Source of the DNA: Gordionus sp. m RMFG-2023
Lineage: Eukaryota > Nematomorpha > Gordioida > Chordodea > Parachordodidae
DNA length: 64,000 nt
NCBI RefSeq assembly: GCF_954871325.1
Contig: NC_088777.1
Coordinates: 48,399,366-48,463,365 of the forward strand
Reading direction: 5' to 3'
The notes under the pieces are model-generated. The model did no database searches, was not told the DNA's origin, and worked only from the letters and a program-made list of their open reading frames with translations. Of the stretch, positions 34,985 to 46,104 are shown piece by piece. The first letter of the stretch is position 1; each line of letters starts with the position of its first letter. The position numbers and the translations under genes are program-made.

Positions 34985-35289
34985 CAAGCCAGATCATAAA
35001 ATGGCCAAAATTATTTTTCTTCACGTGACATATGTTTCAAAAAGTCGAATATTTTCTTTTATCGAAATCAATATTTGTTTATTTTAAGAAAAGGTAAAAA
35101 AAATTTATGAGTTGGGTCATATGTTCACAGAAATTAAGTTTAAAGACAAACCGGAGTCATATATACGCCATGATAACAGAAATAATTATTTTTTTTTTTT
35201 AAAAAAAATAAAATATTTTCCATATAATAACTAAATTTATCTTTGGCAAATAAGATCATTATGAACAATATTTTTTTGCATTTGGTCAT

Positions 35290-35945
35290 AGCAAAATGAT
35301 TGGTTTTTTAGATAAAGTAGCGACCAGGCGAGTCTTTCCGCCATTAAAAAAAAAATTTTGTAATTATTTTTTAGGGTAATTATAAAGGAATCGTCTTCGA
35401 GTTCGCAACTCGACACGATCTAACGTTGCGACTCGAGTTCTGAACTAAGTTTAGTAATGACTACCGACGTCGGACAAATTGAAATTGACTTTCATTACTC
35501 ATTAGAAATTTTTTTTTAAGTTTTTTGGCATGACCAAATCCTAAAATTAACATTATAATTGAATATATATAGGTAAGCAAAACAATGGAAATGGATTTTA
35601 CCATTTTTTTTTGCTTTCGCACTTTGTTTAAATACATTTCATGCATAATCTTAATAATTAAGGTTGTGATTATATATTGAAAATTGTAAAAAAAGATAGA
35701 GATTTTAAATAAAGACAAATTAAATAAAAGATTTCAAATAAATTTTAAATAATATCAATCTTGCCTCTCCTGCCTTCTATGTAATTATCATGACCCAAAA
35801 TATGAGTGGTTTTTTTTTCAAGCCCAAAGTAGGTGTCTTTATTTTGACCCAACTCAGAATTTGATCCATGCTCGTGGTATAAATGTTATATATATTTCTA
35901 ATTAAGTATATATATTTTATTGGATGGGTTTAAATCAAAAATAAA
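35290..35945. other. Gene-free stretch
   Basis: No convincing exon. The minus-strand open frame at 35,461-35,718 is Lys/Ile-rich with no motif, start context or splice evidence and I leave it out. A GC-richer patch at 35,390-35,470 (TCGTCTTCGAGTTCGCAACT) has no identity I can assign. Confidence 0.45.
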
Positions 35946-35949
35946 ATAT

Positions 35950-36535
35950 AGTTTTTGGAAGATGAATCAGAAGCATTGAAAAAGTGGCAAGTTTCCATGT
36001 ACGTTATTTTTAAACATTTTTGAATTTTGAAGCAAATGGGTAAAATTATACATTGTAAGCATCTTAAATTAAAATGTTAATGAAATATACTATATAAATG
36101 GGAAAATCTTCATATTCTTCGTTTATTTAAAACTTTTTCAAATTTTATTGACACAAATGGGTAAAAAAAATTAAAATTTCAGTGAAGATAAACCATAGAC
36201 AAGTGACCATTGTCGTTGACGCAAGTGGGTAAAAATATAAATTGTAAATATGTTGAATTAAAATTTCAGTGAAGATGAACCATAGAGAAGTGACAACTGT
36301 CATAATCTCTATTTTAAACTTTTTGAATTTTTTTGGAGAAAATGGGTAAAATATATAAAATAAACATGTTGAATTAAGATTTCAATGAAGATGTACCATA
36401 GAAAAGAGACAATTGTCATATTCGTTTTTTTTTAAATTTTTTGACGCAAAAGGGTAAAATAAAATATTTTAATATAAACATCTTAAATTAAGATTTTAGT
36501 AAATGTGTACCATAGAAAAGTGACAATTGATATTA
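35950..36535. repeat. Degenerate ~125-bp tandem repeat, about five units
   Basis: Each unit contains AATGGGTAAAAT, then AAATTAAAATTTCAGTGAAG, then ACCATAGA-AAGTGACAA and TGTCATA. Unit lengths vary and the units have diverged, so this is an old minisatellite. Confidence 0.8.
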
Positions 36536-36599
36536 ATTTAGGATCAATTGAGGAAATATATAAAATTGACTTATTTATCCTCGATTCTTTTATTTATTT

Positions 36600-37015
36600 A
36601 AAGGTTCTTGATTCAACAGGAATCTCTTACAACAAATATTTACACATCTTGACAGAGAAGAAATTAAATATTTGACAGATATTTATTATACTGATTTAAA
36701 AGCATCCCATGTTGTGAATTACTAGCTTAATGTAACCTATGGTTTAAAAGGTTAACTATGGTCACTGATGTTCCAGAAAATACTATAGATGCTTTGCATT
36801 ACAAACATTTTAACTATTTTCCCTAATATATTAACATTATTATATATTTTGGCAACGCTACCTATAAGTATACTCCTAACAATGAAAGAACATTTCCTTC
36901 TTTAAGAATAAAAACATAACTGAGAAATACTACATCTGAAAATAAATTGAAAGGGTTAGTCGTTCTTAATATACATAGGGAGGTGACACCAAGCGCTGAT
37001 TAAATGATAAAAATT
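36600..37015 (+). pseudogene. hAT transposase relic, C-terminal dimerisation domain
   Basis: FPNILTLLYILATLP, then after a frame change TPNNERTFPSLRIKT, LRNTTSENKLKGLVVLNIHR and EVTPSAD. This is the canonical end of ZMYM/52-kDa-repressor-like hAT transposases (NERSFS-LRR-KT-LRSTM-RL-GLALLNIHR, from family knowledge). One stop and at least one frameshift are visible. Only the last ~130 codons remain. Confidence 0.75.
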
Positions 37016-37071
37016 AGCTAAATTTTAAAGAGATTGATTACATTATAAATTTTTCCCATTTTTTTTAATAG

Positions 37072-37400
37072 GAGAGACCGGGGATAGTGTTATCCCGGGG
37101 CAGGTAAGTTTTTTCCCAAATAATTTTAAAACTAATAGACTTTGAGATTTGAATTTGAACTAAATATGAACTTCAAATAAGATACGTGCGTCTAATAAAT
37201 TTTCAATGTATAAACTTTAATTTTAATTTACCAAAAGTAACATTTCAAAATTTTTATTTTCGCTAATTTTATAAAGGTTGCTCATATACTTAATATCAAT
37301 ACTTAAAATAATATCTCCACTCTATTACGTATACGAATATTGACAATCATAGTTAAAATTATTTTTTAAATGTGAGGTTCTAGGACTAGTGAGTTACGTA
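37072..37400. mobile_element. Possible MITE with GGGAGACCGGGG end
   Basis: GGAGAGACCGGGGATAGTGT followed by TATCCCGGGGC resembles 607-640, where GGGAGACCAGGGCTAGTCGG occurs. The proposed right end at 37,370-37,400 (TTCTAGGACTAGTGAG) is only weakly inverted relative to it, so boundaries are tentative. Confidence 0.35.
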
Positions 37401-37409
37401 TTAACCTTT

Positions 37410-39056
37410 TTCTTATATTCATATTTACAAAATGGTAAACCAACAAACAAGTATTTTATTTATTTTTTATTATGAATGAATTATTTGTTGTGATAACAAT
37501 AGAATACTAATTTTTATGAGACTTCATTTATAAATTATTAACATTATACACTTCTTTTTTTTTTATTATTAAATTGTAAAGATTCACAAAAAATTAAATT
37601 TAATTATAAATAAGTATATTTTGGTGAATTAATCTATATTTTCCAACATTCAATTTTTTTAAAAAAAATATAATTTAATTTATATATCAAATTTTAAACG
37701 CTTTAAAAAGTTTATATTCTATTATTACAAAAGTAATTTCCCGATACATTCATTTTATACGATCAATTCACGCCATTCATATATACCTTATTTATATTTG
37801 TATTTATGTATTAGAAATTGTTAATATTTTCGGAGTCACTAGTCTTGATAAATTTTCTGAACTCTTATGATATTCTTGAATAACTTACATAAAAATTATT
37901 TTTAATTACCTCGCCCCCCCCCCACATCCGGCGGCGATTGCAAATTTTTGCCTAAAAGCTTGATAGCCATCTATATTAATGTCGCATTACCTTAGACTAC
38001 TTTTACATACTTATTCGTTATTTATTCATCGTTATTCCATGCGCTAGACATGAATACCCTAAGACAACCTGACAAATAAAAATGTAAAGCTTATTTAGCA
38101 AGAAAACCTTGCAAGAATACAAACTAGATAAAAATGATAAACAAAATAAATTTTAAACTCTATAGATTCATTCACTTTACTTTATATAAGTTCTAAGAGT
38201 GATAATAAGCTCTTGAGCTTATTTGCTCTCATAGGATCTTTAAAAATATGATTAAGATAACAATTTCCTCTGAGGTTTATTTCTCAGCACTTTTAATGAC
38301 TAAAATATTGATTTATTTATATATTTTTAGATCAAAAATTCTCATCCGTTTTTAAAAATGACAAAATATAAAAAAAATTGTATTTCAAAAATTTCATCTA
38401 TTTTTCTAAAGCAAAATTCAAAAGATTTTACGTATTCACTTTCATTCTATTAAATCATTTCGAACAATCAGGATATGTTTCTATTATAAAATAAATTTAT
38501 AAATGATATAATTTTATATTCAAAAAAAGTAAATCATTTCAACATTTAATTCAGTTACTTGTAACCGAATTTATATATTAATAATATTATAATATTTCTC
38601 TAAAACCGTATTCTAATATTAATACTTAGATTTTTCAATAAAAAAAGGGTGTCATAGTGACTATTTATGTTTTCGATGAAAAAAAAAATCTATGAAATGT
38701 GCTCACTGCATATGGGATGCCAAATAACTTGATTTTGAATCTTAGGAATTACTTTATCATATACAACTCTGAATGCCAAAATAAAAGTCATTAAGCAATT
38801 GATTGTTAAAAGAAGGAGCTTTATAGAATTATCGATAATTTTCATGATGGCTTGTATGAATTTATATAAAATTAGTCGTTATATTTAAATTTAGAATTCA
38901 GTTGTTCTAATCTTAATTTATAAAGTTTTAAATTAGGTTATTTAATCTAAAGAAAATATAAAATATTTAAAGATTCAAGAAACAGAAATATATATTCTGA
39001 TAACATTTGTGCTCAGTTCAGCGTTATTATATATTTATATATGTGCCATTATCAAT
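37410..39056. other. Gene-free A+T-rich stretch
   Basis: No exon or element end recognised. A short C-run with CCGGCGGCG follows at 37,914-37,935. Confidence 0.5.
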
Positions 39057-39620
39057 GCGCATGATCAGTCAGTATACGCCCGTTGGTTAATTGCCTAGTC
39101 AAAGAGTTGTCAAAGAAACTCGGTCAAAGGATAGACGATTCTGGATCCGATCCTAAATTTGGCAAATATTTATTTAACCTTATCATAGAAAGTGAATGAA
39201 AAGAAAAACTAACATTTCTTAGTATCGACTTTCTTCACTTTACTAGAGCTACAAATAATATTTCTGCGTTAATCTCACCAAGGTTCAAGCTCAGCTTGCC
39301 TTATATTGGTTTATATCACAGAATAAGCCGTTAAAAGTCAGGTTTATTAAACTATTCGGAAAACCAACTTGATTAACCATCAAGATTCAAAATCCAAGGA
39401 TAATCAAAATATGGAATGAGCCTAAAGCTTTTTATAATAATTTACTTTAGAGTGTTCTCGTGGAGGTAAAACATAACTCGTTCCGAATGAAAGACGTGGG
39501 TGTTTTAATAAACATTAATATAGAAAATAAAAAAATTATACTGAAGGCCAATTAGGATATTTATATCCCGAAAAATATTTAGAAAGTTTGCCCATAGATA
39601 GCACAAAGGTTTGGACATCT
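39057..39620 (+). pseudogene. Decayed protein-coding relic, probably from a retroelement
   Basis: An open stretch reads NCLVKELSKKLGQRIDDSGS and continues DPKFGKYLFNLII. After a stop come FLHFTRATNNISALISPRFK and LSLPYIGLYHRIS, then in another frame RFIKLFGKP and IIKIWNEPKAFYNNLL. Codon use and residue mix look coding, and the Lys/Ile-rich style would fit an ORF1-type or accessory protein of a mobile element. I cannot name the family. It is broken in several places. Confidence 0.4.
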
Positions 39621-39967
39621 ATCGACTAAATCTCGAAGTCTAAATGAGTCCAAAAATAGGATCAAATCGTGCCTAATAAAATATGTTTAAAACTTTCATC
39701 GGTACGTTATAATAATTACCTTTTATTATTCATTAACCATATAAAAAAAATTAAGGTTTGATAATTAAAATAACTCCAATATCCATAAATTTAACTTGTA
39801 AACATCTAATTACAATAAAATATATATAGATTTTACACAACAAAGGAGGTTTTCAGATGACCACTGTCATCTCTCTAATACACGGTGATTGTCAATCTCT
39901 TGATCCTACATACATATCATATAGTATTGTCATTATTATAATAAAATATAAATAATCTACTAAATTA

Positions 39968-40156
39968 GTGTTGTTAAATAGCTCATTTTGAGCCGATATT
40001 TTAAAACGGCTAACTCAATATTTTAGCCAGAAAAATATTTCTTAAGCTTCGAAAGTTCGATAATATATGTCTAGACCTTTGATCCTTTTATGAGCAAAAT
40101 CTTGAGACTTTCGTAATATTTTTCTGGATGAAATATTGAGTTAGCCGTTTACACTA
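39968..40156. mobile_element. Palindromic MITE
   Basis: Inverted arms 40,004-40,039 and 40,115-40,150 share AAACGGCTAACTCAATATTT and an AGAAAAATATT end. The outer part starts GTGTTGTTAAATAGCTC. A relative lies in intron 2 of the serpin gene at 58,860-58,985. Confidence 0.75.
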
Positions 40157-40283
40157 CTATACTCTACATTTAAACATTATTTAATTGACATTGGATATTA
40201 TATAAAGTTATTTATATATATAATGTAAAAATACACAATTACAACAATATTATATTTTTCTTAAAGTTTGTATTAACTGTGAG

Positions 40284-40505
40284 GTAATGCCTCGTTTACG
40301 GTAAACGCGATTTGCTCAGGTGACGCGAAGTAAATCGCCGCGTAATATTTAAAAGTAAGCTAGTGATAGGTTCAAAAATTTACGAATACGGAGCGAAGTA
40401 ATGAAATCGCGACGGATATTTAAGTATATTTCGAAATAATTTTAACGAATCAGCGCAATTTTGCCGCGCTTGACCAAATATCGCTTAATACAAACGAGCC
40501 GTTAC
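40284..40505. mobile_element. MITE with GTAA-GCTCGTTT termini
   Basis: Left end GTAATGCCTCGTTTACGGTA; right end in reverse complement GTAACGGCTCGTTTGTATTA. Internal sequence is unusually rich in CG (GCGACGG, GCCGCG) for this window. The TAA next to each end could be a 3-bp PIF/Harbinger-type target site inside the repeat, but this is not certain. Confidence 0.65.
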
Positions 40506-40509
40506 TCTT

Positions 40510-41328
40510 TTTAAAGTCCTGGTGTCGGCTAAAGTCAGACCCACAATCGCAGGCGGTAATGTAAAAATCCCAAACGGTCTAGTTTAAATTTTTTTTTAAA
40601 TCCCGGAGTATACGAGGCCGTTGAGTTGTCGGGGACGAGTAAATTTTAGGGACAATTTTGAAAATCAGGGGAGAAATTAGAGATATTTTTGTTGGGGAAA
40701 ATTGGGAGCCTCCAAGCAATGGGTGAGACCTGATAACCCTTCTCATGGGAACTAATATTTTGGTATGCCAGAAATATAAGATATTACGTAAGATATAACT
40801 ATATTTAATATTTAAATTAATTTTATTATATCCTTTATTTTTGTCTTAGATAATATATTTTGTTGAATAAATTTATAACATACAAGATTATCATATTATC
40901 ATCATCATAATAATCATAATATTTAATTTAATCCACTTTAGGAAAAAAAAATATGCCACAAAAAAACGCAGCAATTATAATAAAAATTATATATTTTTTA
41001 AACAATTTGTTCTATAGTTAAAACCGTTTCATTAAAATTTTCATGATCGTTAAATTCTTTTTCGTCTCTTTAATAATTTCATGAACCTGGATTATAAAAT
41101 ATATTTATTTGGAAGAAAAAAGTAAGAATGCTTAAATAGTATATTAAATAAAGCTATTGGTTATATATTTAAAAGTGTAAATTGATTTGGCGTTAAGATG
41201 GTCATTAAAATTATGGAGGGGATAGGTAGTTATGACTATAGATATTATTGGATGTGGGAGAGTTATGTATTAGATTTCTTTCATTTTATTAAAAATTCGG
41301 ATTTTGGTATAGGGTAGAATGTGGTAAT
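40510..41328. other. Gene-free stretch with a hAT-like right end
   Basis: Around 40,610-40,740 a GGGGACGAGTAAATTTTAGG patch runs to GAGACCTGATAACCCT, which is the inverse of the CAGGGTTGCCAGGTC terminus at 26,402. The remainder is low complexity. Confidence 0.4.
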
Positions 41329-41431
<103 letters not shown>

Positions 41432-42150
41432 ATTTACTTTAAAATTCCTTTTTCATTTTTTTGAAAATTTAGATTTTGGTAGTGGGTGTGGGTATGCTGT
41501 GAATTGTCATTGCCTATAGAGAATGGGAAGGAGGATTCTAGAAGCTTTAGAATTTGGGCACATAATATTCTAGGTTGAAAACCCTATTGCCCTTAAAGCA
41601 GTGCTGATAAATAACTTATGACAAAAAATTATACGCTTTATAATTATATATTATTATGCAAATTATGATGAATGAGATATGGATATCCGAAATCATATCT
41701 TGCAAATTTTAAATATAAGTTTTTAAAATGGAAAAAAAATCCTATATCCGATTTAGTCGTAAAAATACCCTCAAAATTCTTAGCGAAACTCAAAGGGCAG
41801 ATAGGTATGGTAGAATCAGAATCTAGAAAACGGCAGTAAATGTTTTAAAATTGAGAAATTTCTAATACCAATGGAATATGAAACCATATGATACAAAAAC
41901 AGATGTTATTAACTATTTATATTCAAAAGTAAATTACCGTAATCTATTGTAGATTAGATATATGCAATGAGTTTAACACTAACCTAGACTGAGTTTGATT
42001 CATTAAAAGTGTCAATACATTGAAGTCAGCGGTTATTTTGTTGGCTGTAGTAGCCATTGAACGGACTTCAAAGTATGTACGCCATTTAACGTATTTTAAT
42101 GAATTAATGTCTAGGTAAGGTATTAATATCTTGTAATAAATGTAGTAGTA
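41432..42150. other. Downstream flank of the small secreted-peptide gene
   Basis: No clear exon. On the minus strand a possible 3' exon begins after an AG near 42,095 and would read PFNGYYSQQNNR before TGA, if the upstream gene is spliced at AAA|GTAATA. Confidence 0.35.
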
Positions 42151-42300
42151 TTACTTTCTTCCTCTGGGAGCTATATCATAATGAAAAGCGTTATTAATTG
42201 GCCAATCATAAAATTCTTCAATCGCATTTGCCAGAACAAAGATCATCGAGTAAAAGATGATCAAGAAAATGCATGTTACAAAATTATTATTGATCTTCAT
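42151..42300 (-). CDS. Small secreted peptide precursor (49 aa), possible amidated peptide
   Basis: ATG at 42,300 opens a frame of 49 codons to TAA (42,153-42,151). Residues 1-26 (MKINNNFV, then a hydrophobic core CIFLIIFYSMIFVL and ANA) form a textbook signal peptide. The remaining 23 residues end NAFHYDIAPRGRK. Cleavage after Ala26, removal of Arg-Lys and amidation from Gly would give a 20-residue peptide ending Pro-Arg-amide. I do not recognise the family. An alternative is that AAA|GTAATA is a splice donor. A downstream exon in phase would then replace the Lys and stop with NPFNGYYSQQNNR, and the basic site would be lost. It lies 308 bp downstream of the stop of the larger secreted gene on the same strand. 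Confidence 0.55.
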   Translation of the reverse strand: MKINNNFVTCIFLIIFYSMIFVLANAIEEFYDWPINNAFHYDIAPRGRK

Positions 42301-42571
42301 GATTTTGCGCTAAAAATATATTCTATATCTATGTTTTATAATATTCGTCCTATAAAATTAATTCAATTTTGAAAGGCAATTATTTTTTTAAAAAATATAA
42401 TTCACTTCTAGAATGTGTAGTTATTATATTGCTATATATAATTTCTCTAAATCATGAATATTTCCAAAACAAAATTTCTATAAAGATATAGTCCACCATA
42501 TTTAAACAAAGTTTGTAATATTTGATAAAATGGATTTAACTAAAATACCCCCACCCCCTCCACCAAGAGGT

Positions 42572-42577
42572 TTTATT
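42572..42577 (-). terminator. Polyadenylation signal of the minus-strand multi-exon gene
   Basis: AATAAA on the minus strand about 32 bp beyond the proposed TAG stop at 42,611-42,609, supporting that exon as terminal. Confidence 0.5.
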
Positions 42578-42608
42578 TAATCATTTAAATTTAGTTCTAT
42601 TAATTTGT

Positions 42609-45600
42609 CTAACTCAAGGCTCGTTGATTTCGAACTTGTACCCAATTTGTTAGTTTTAGCGAATTCCACCAATTTTTTCTTATCAAAATCTCTCTTCTGA
42701 TAACATCATTATATATATATATGTGTTTACCATCTCGATTTACGTTTATTATAATATTTGAATAGAAATCAGTGTTGGGCATGAATTTCACGCTACCGAA
42801 ACTAGAGTTGATTCAGAGCCTAAATTATTAAATGATTAGTAAAAAAACCGTAACCAAACCTGATTCTATGTTCAAAACCAATTTTGCGATAGAGCGATTT
42901 GGATTGATACTTTAAGACATCACGACTTATTGGCATGAAATGATCTTCTAATAGTACTTCTAATACTTAGAATATTTGCTATTTTGTGGTACGATCATTT
43001 TGAGCTAATAATATCCTTCCCACTTCATTTATAAAAATTTAAATGCATCCTATGGTGTTATCTATATTAAAAAGGAATTAATATATTAGGAATATAGACA
43101 AATCTAAACAATGTTAGTAATGGCTATCCTCTGATGAATGTTGTTTCTTATTTGGGAAATCTAGGACAATGTTATAAATTAATTTTCGGATATATTTTAA
43201 TTTGTATAATACAAATTAAAATGTATTTAAATTTAATCATAAACTATTTATAAAATTGTCGAGTTGGCATCTATAAGCATTGTTGACAACAGAATATTCA
43301 ACTGGAGACAAGGGATCGTTAAAAAATCCTACTATCCTATTTTATATTTGACTAACAATGACTTTGATTGTATAGCAATAAATAGATTTGGTCTTTTAGA
43401 AATATGTGCATAGTGTTTAAAAGTATTATATAAATTTTTCCAGCAATATATTTTGCTTCATTTTTTTAAAAATTTTAATTAATTAATCACCCCCTAATAA
43501 ATTTATATTACCTCTTGCTACTCCCATTAGATGTTCCTATCGATAATTGATTTTCCAGTTGAGAAAAAAATTCAATTTTTTTTAATTATGTATTATTATT
43601 ATTAAGTAAGAACTCCCCAAATGTCAAATTTTTAAGCATTCCCAGTAATCATTTAATTATAAATTATTATAAGTACAACCGCTTCGTAATATTCCAAGTG
43701 GAAGGAATACTCACGTTTATAATTGTTTTTTCGTCTTTTAACAAATCGCGTTCTAAGTCATATGTTATACTGTAAATTACATAGTTATTTTTCAATAGAT
43801 TTTCTACAGTGCCATTGTAATGAATTTTGAGAGTCGACAATGAATTGTTTTGTTGGATGATTGCCTAAAATAAAATTTTTATTTAATTCACAATCGAAAA
43901 AATGGCATTTAATTCCTAATTTAAAAAATAAGTATATATTGTATAAATGTATTTATTCATTACATAGAGTGATCCATTCCTAGAAGAATTTAAAATTCTA
44001 AGCCGTTATTGATATTTAGCAGGACAATAGAACAAATAGCAGATATGTTGGAGTTCACCTGTATTACCATCTAATATGTTGCGATAATATAAGAATGTGA
44101 TGGATTTTAAAAATAATGCCATCGCTACGTGCTCAGTCTGTGCTCCTTAATAATATTTAGTGCCTCCTTCGTTACACCGAAAAAGTAGCATTTATACACT
44201 CATTTTGCGTAAAATTCGATTTTTTAAAATTTGAATAATATAAATTAATTGTTGTTTTAATTTTGACTTTGGAAGCAACCTTGATGAATAATGTGAGGTA
44301 AATTGAATTAAATTAATTATTGTAGAAAGTGTTTTATCATTCAGTTATGATAACTTTACCTTATCTTTATATTTTAAATATATTTTTTTATTCAAAAAAT
44401 ATGATATTATTTGAAACTACTATACTAGAAAAATCCTTAACAACCTAGGGGGGAAGGGTAAAATTTTATTAATCGCGAATTTGCCTGTTTTCGTAAGTAT
44501 TTTAAGCTAATAAAAATTTCCCCTTACACACTTCCCCCGCTGTCCGCGATGGAGAAAATCTTTTTGAGCCTAGTATTTAACGATAATTATTTAATATAAT
44601 TTTATATAAAAAAGATTATTTATTTGTCTCAATACCAGAGTTTGACATTGGATCAAGATTCTGGATTTTCTCTTAAAATTTTTAACTGTAAATGTTGCAA
44701 AATGAAATTAGTTTCTACCTCGGCTAAAATGATTTCTTATTGTCGAATCATAATGGCCAATATATTTCTAAGACTCACACATCTAAACTCGCTTAAACGT
44801 TGTTAACTAAAAATATTAATTTATGACTTCCGTATTTTCTGAAATATCAAAATTTCCCCAATAACTTAAAGCCAGATTCATATCCTTAAGTAGAATCTCG
44901 AACATGGTCAAACTGTAACTAAGTTAGCCTCTATAGTATTGAATAACGGATATATATATCAAATATGTCGATAGATAGGGGTGATTGTCCACATTCTGTT
45001 ATTATGATTATAATATTTTTTTAAATCTTATATATTTTTTTTTAAAACAACTTTATAAAAATTGTCGAATTTTCGTTGGAGATAACCAGATTGTAAATTC
45101 CTTTAACTGACACATAATCTAAAGCCACCCGGTTGTTCAATGTAAAAGGCTGACAAATTTTGTTATTATAAACAATTTAAATTTTATTCGAATTTTACTT
45201 TTTCCAAAAATGGTTTTAAAGTTAGGCAAGCCAAAGACTATTGACCATATCAGTAATACGAATGAAATTTAAGTATTTTACTTGTGCTAATATTCTGAAA
45301 ATTTCGCAGGATGACTTTAATTTTGGGATTTGAACTGGGGATGTAACTCGGATTATTGTTCAATATTTTGTAAAATGTGGCTCTCAAATTTTTGAATGGA
45401 TGCCTCGAAGAACCCTTAGCAATTATATACGATTCATGGAATTCCCTCAAGCAATTCTCCGTAAGGCTGAATAAAATTTAGCTATTAAAAAAAATTATTT
45501 GATTAAATATGGAGATTAAAAAAATTCCTGTTATTTTGATATAAGTGAGAATTATTCGATAATGATAGCGTTCCATATGTTAAACCGGAACTAATATCCT

Positions 45601-46100
45601 TATCGGCTATTATAGCTTTTAGGAACATAGGATTTGTGTCTATATAAACCTGTTCATTACAAAATACAAAACTCGATATAGAAAAGATATTACACATTAC
45701 ATGAGTTTATGTATATATATATATTACCGTGGCTTTAAGAGTTTTAATGATTAATCTCAGATCGTTTAAATATTGTTGTTCAAGGAAGTAAGTTTAATAG
45801 AATATGGGATCACGAATATATAAAATTTGTGGTATCTCCCAAATGACTAATCATCGACCAAATTCAGTGAAGCTTTAGTTCTATATCTTAGTATATTTTT
45901 TTAAATAGTGCATACAATTTGTAATAAATACTCAGTCGAGTTGTAGTAGGCATTGAAATCGTAAACAATTGGAAATGTCGTTTGACAAAAGTCTACTAAA
46001 ATGTGATATATATATAAATTTATAATATTACTATGGCTGAAATCATGTTACCCGTAGAAGATATTATATATATCGTAGCAAGTATCCACAATAGCAGCAT
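42609..46100 (-). CDS. Unidentified multi-exon secreted or extracellular protein gene, possibly damaged
   Basis: Exons were read from splice sites on the minus strand. 46,100-46,052: signal peptide MLLLWILATIYIISST, phase 1. 45,995-45,916: FCQTTFPIVYDFNAYYNSTE, phase 0. 45,835-45,728: optional, with a stop in frame. 45,649-45,528: YIDTNPMFLKAIIADKD, ending AG|GA instead of AG|GT. 45,466-45,282: NCLREFHESYIIAKG, SYIPSSNPKIKVILRNF. 45,118-45,052, 44,912-44,828: MFEILLKDMNLALSYWG. 43,864-43,715: KIHYNGTVENLLKNNYVIY, with TTTTAG acceptor and GTGAGT donor. 43,536-43,512, 43,301-43,245: EYSVVNNAYRCQLD. 42,959-42,860: LLEDHFMPISRDVLKYQSK. 42,801-42,609: FGSVKFMPNTDFYSNIIINV to TAG. Phases agree across almost every junction; the link between 44,828 and 43,864 is unresolved. 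Seven or more N-glycosylation sequons argue for an extracellular protein. Family not recognised. The stop and the donor change suggest recent inactivation or sequence error. Confidence 0.55.
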
Positions 46101-46104
46101 CGCG

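Noticed and set aside
45052-45170. A longer version of the exon at 45,118 starting after GTCAG at about 45,151
   Set aside because: The added codons look coding (PFTLNNRVALDY), but the phase does not match the upstream exon. The shorter acceptor fits, so I kept that and note the alternative here.
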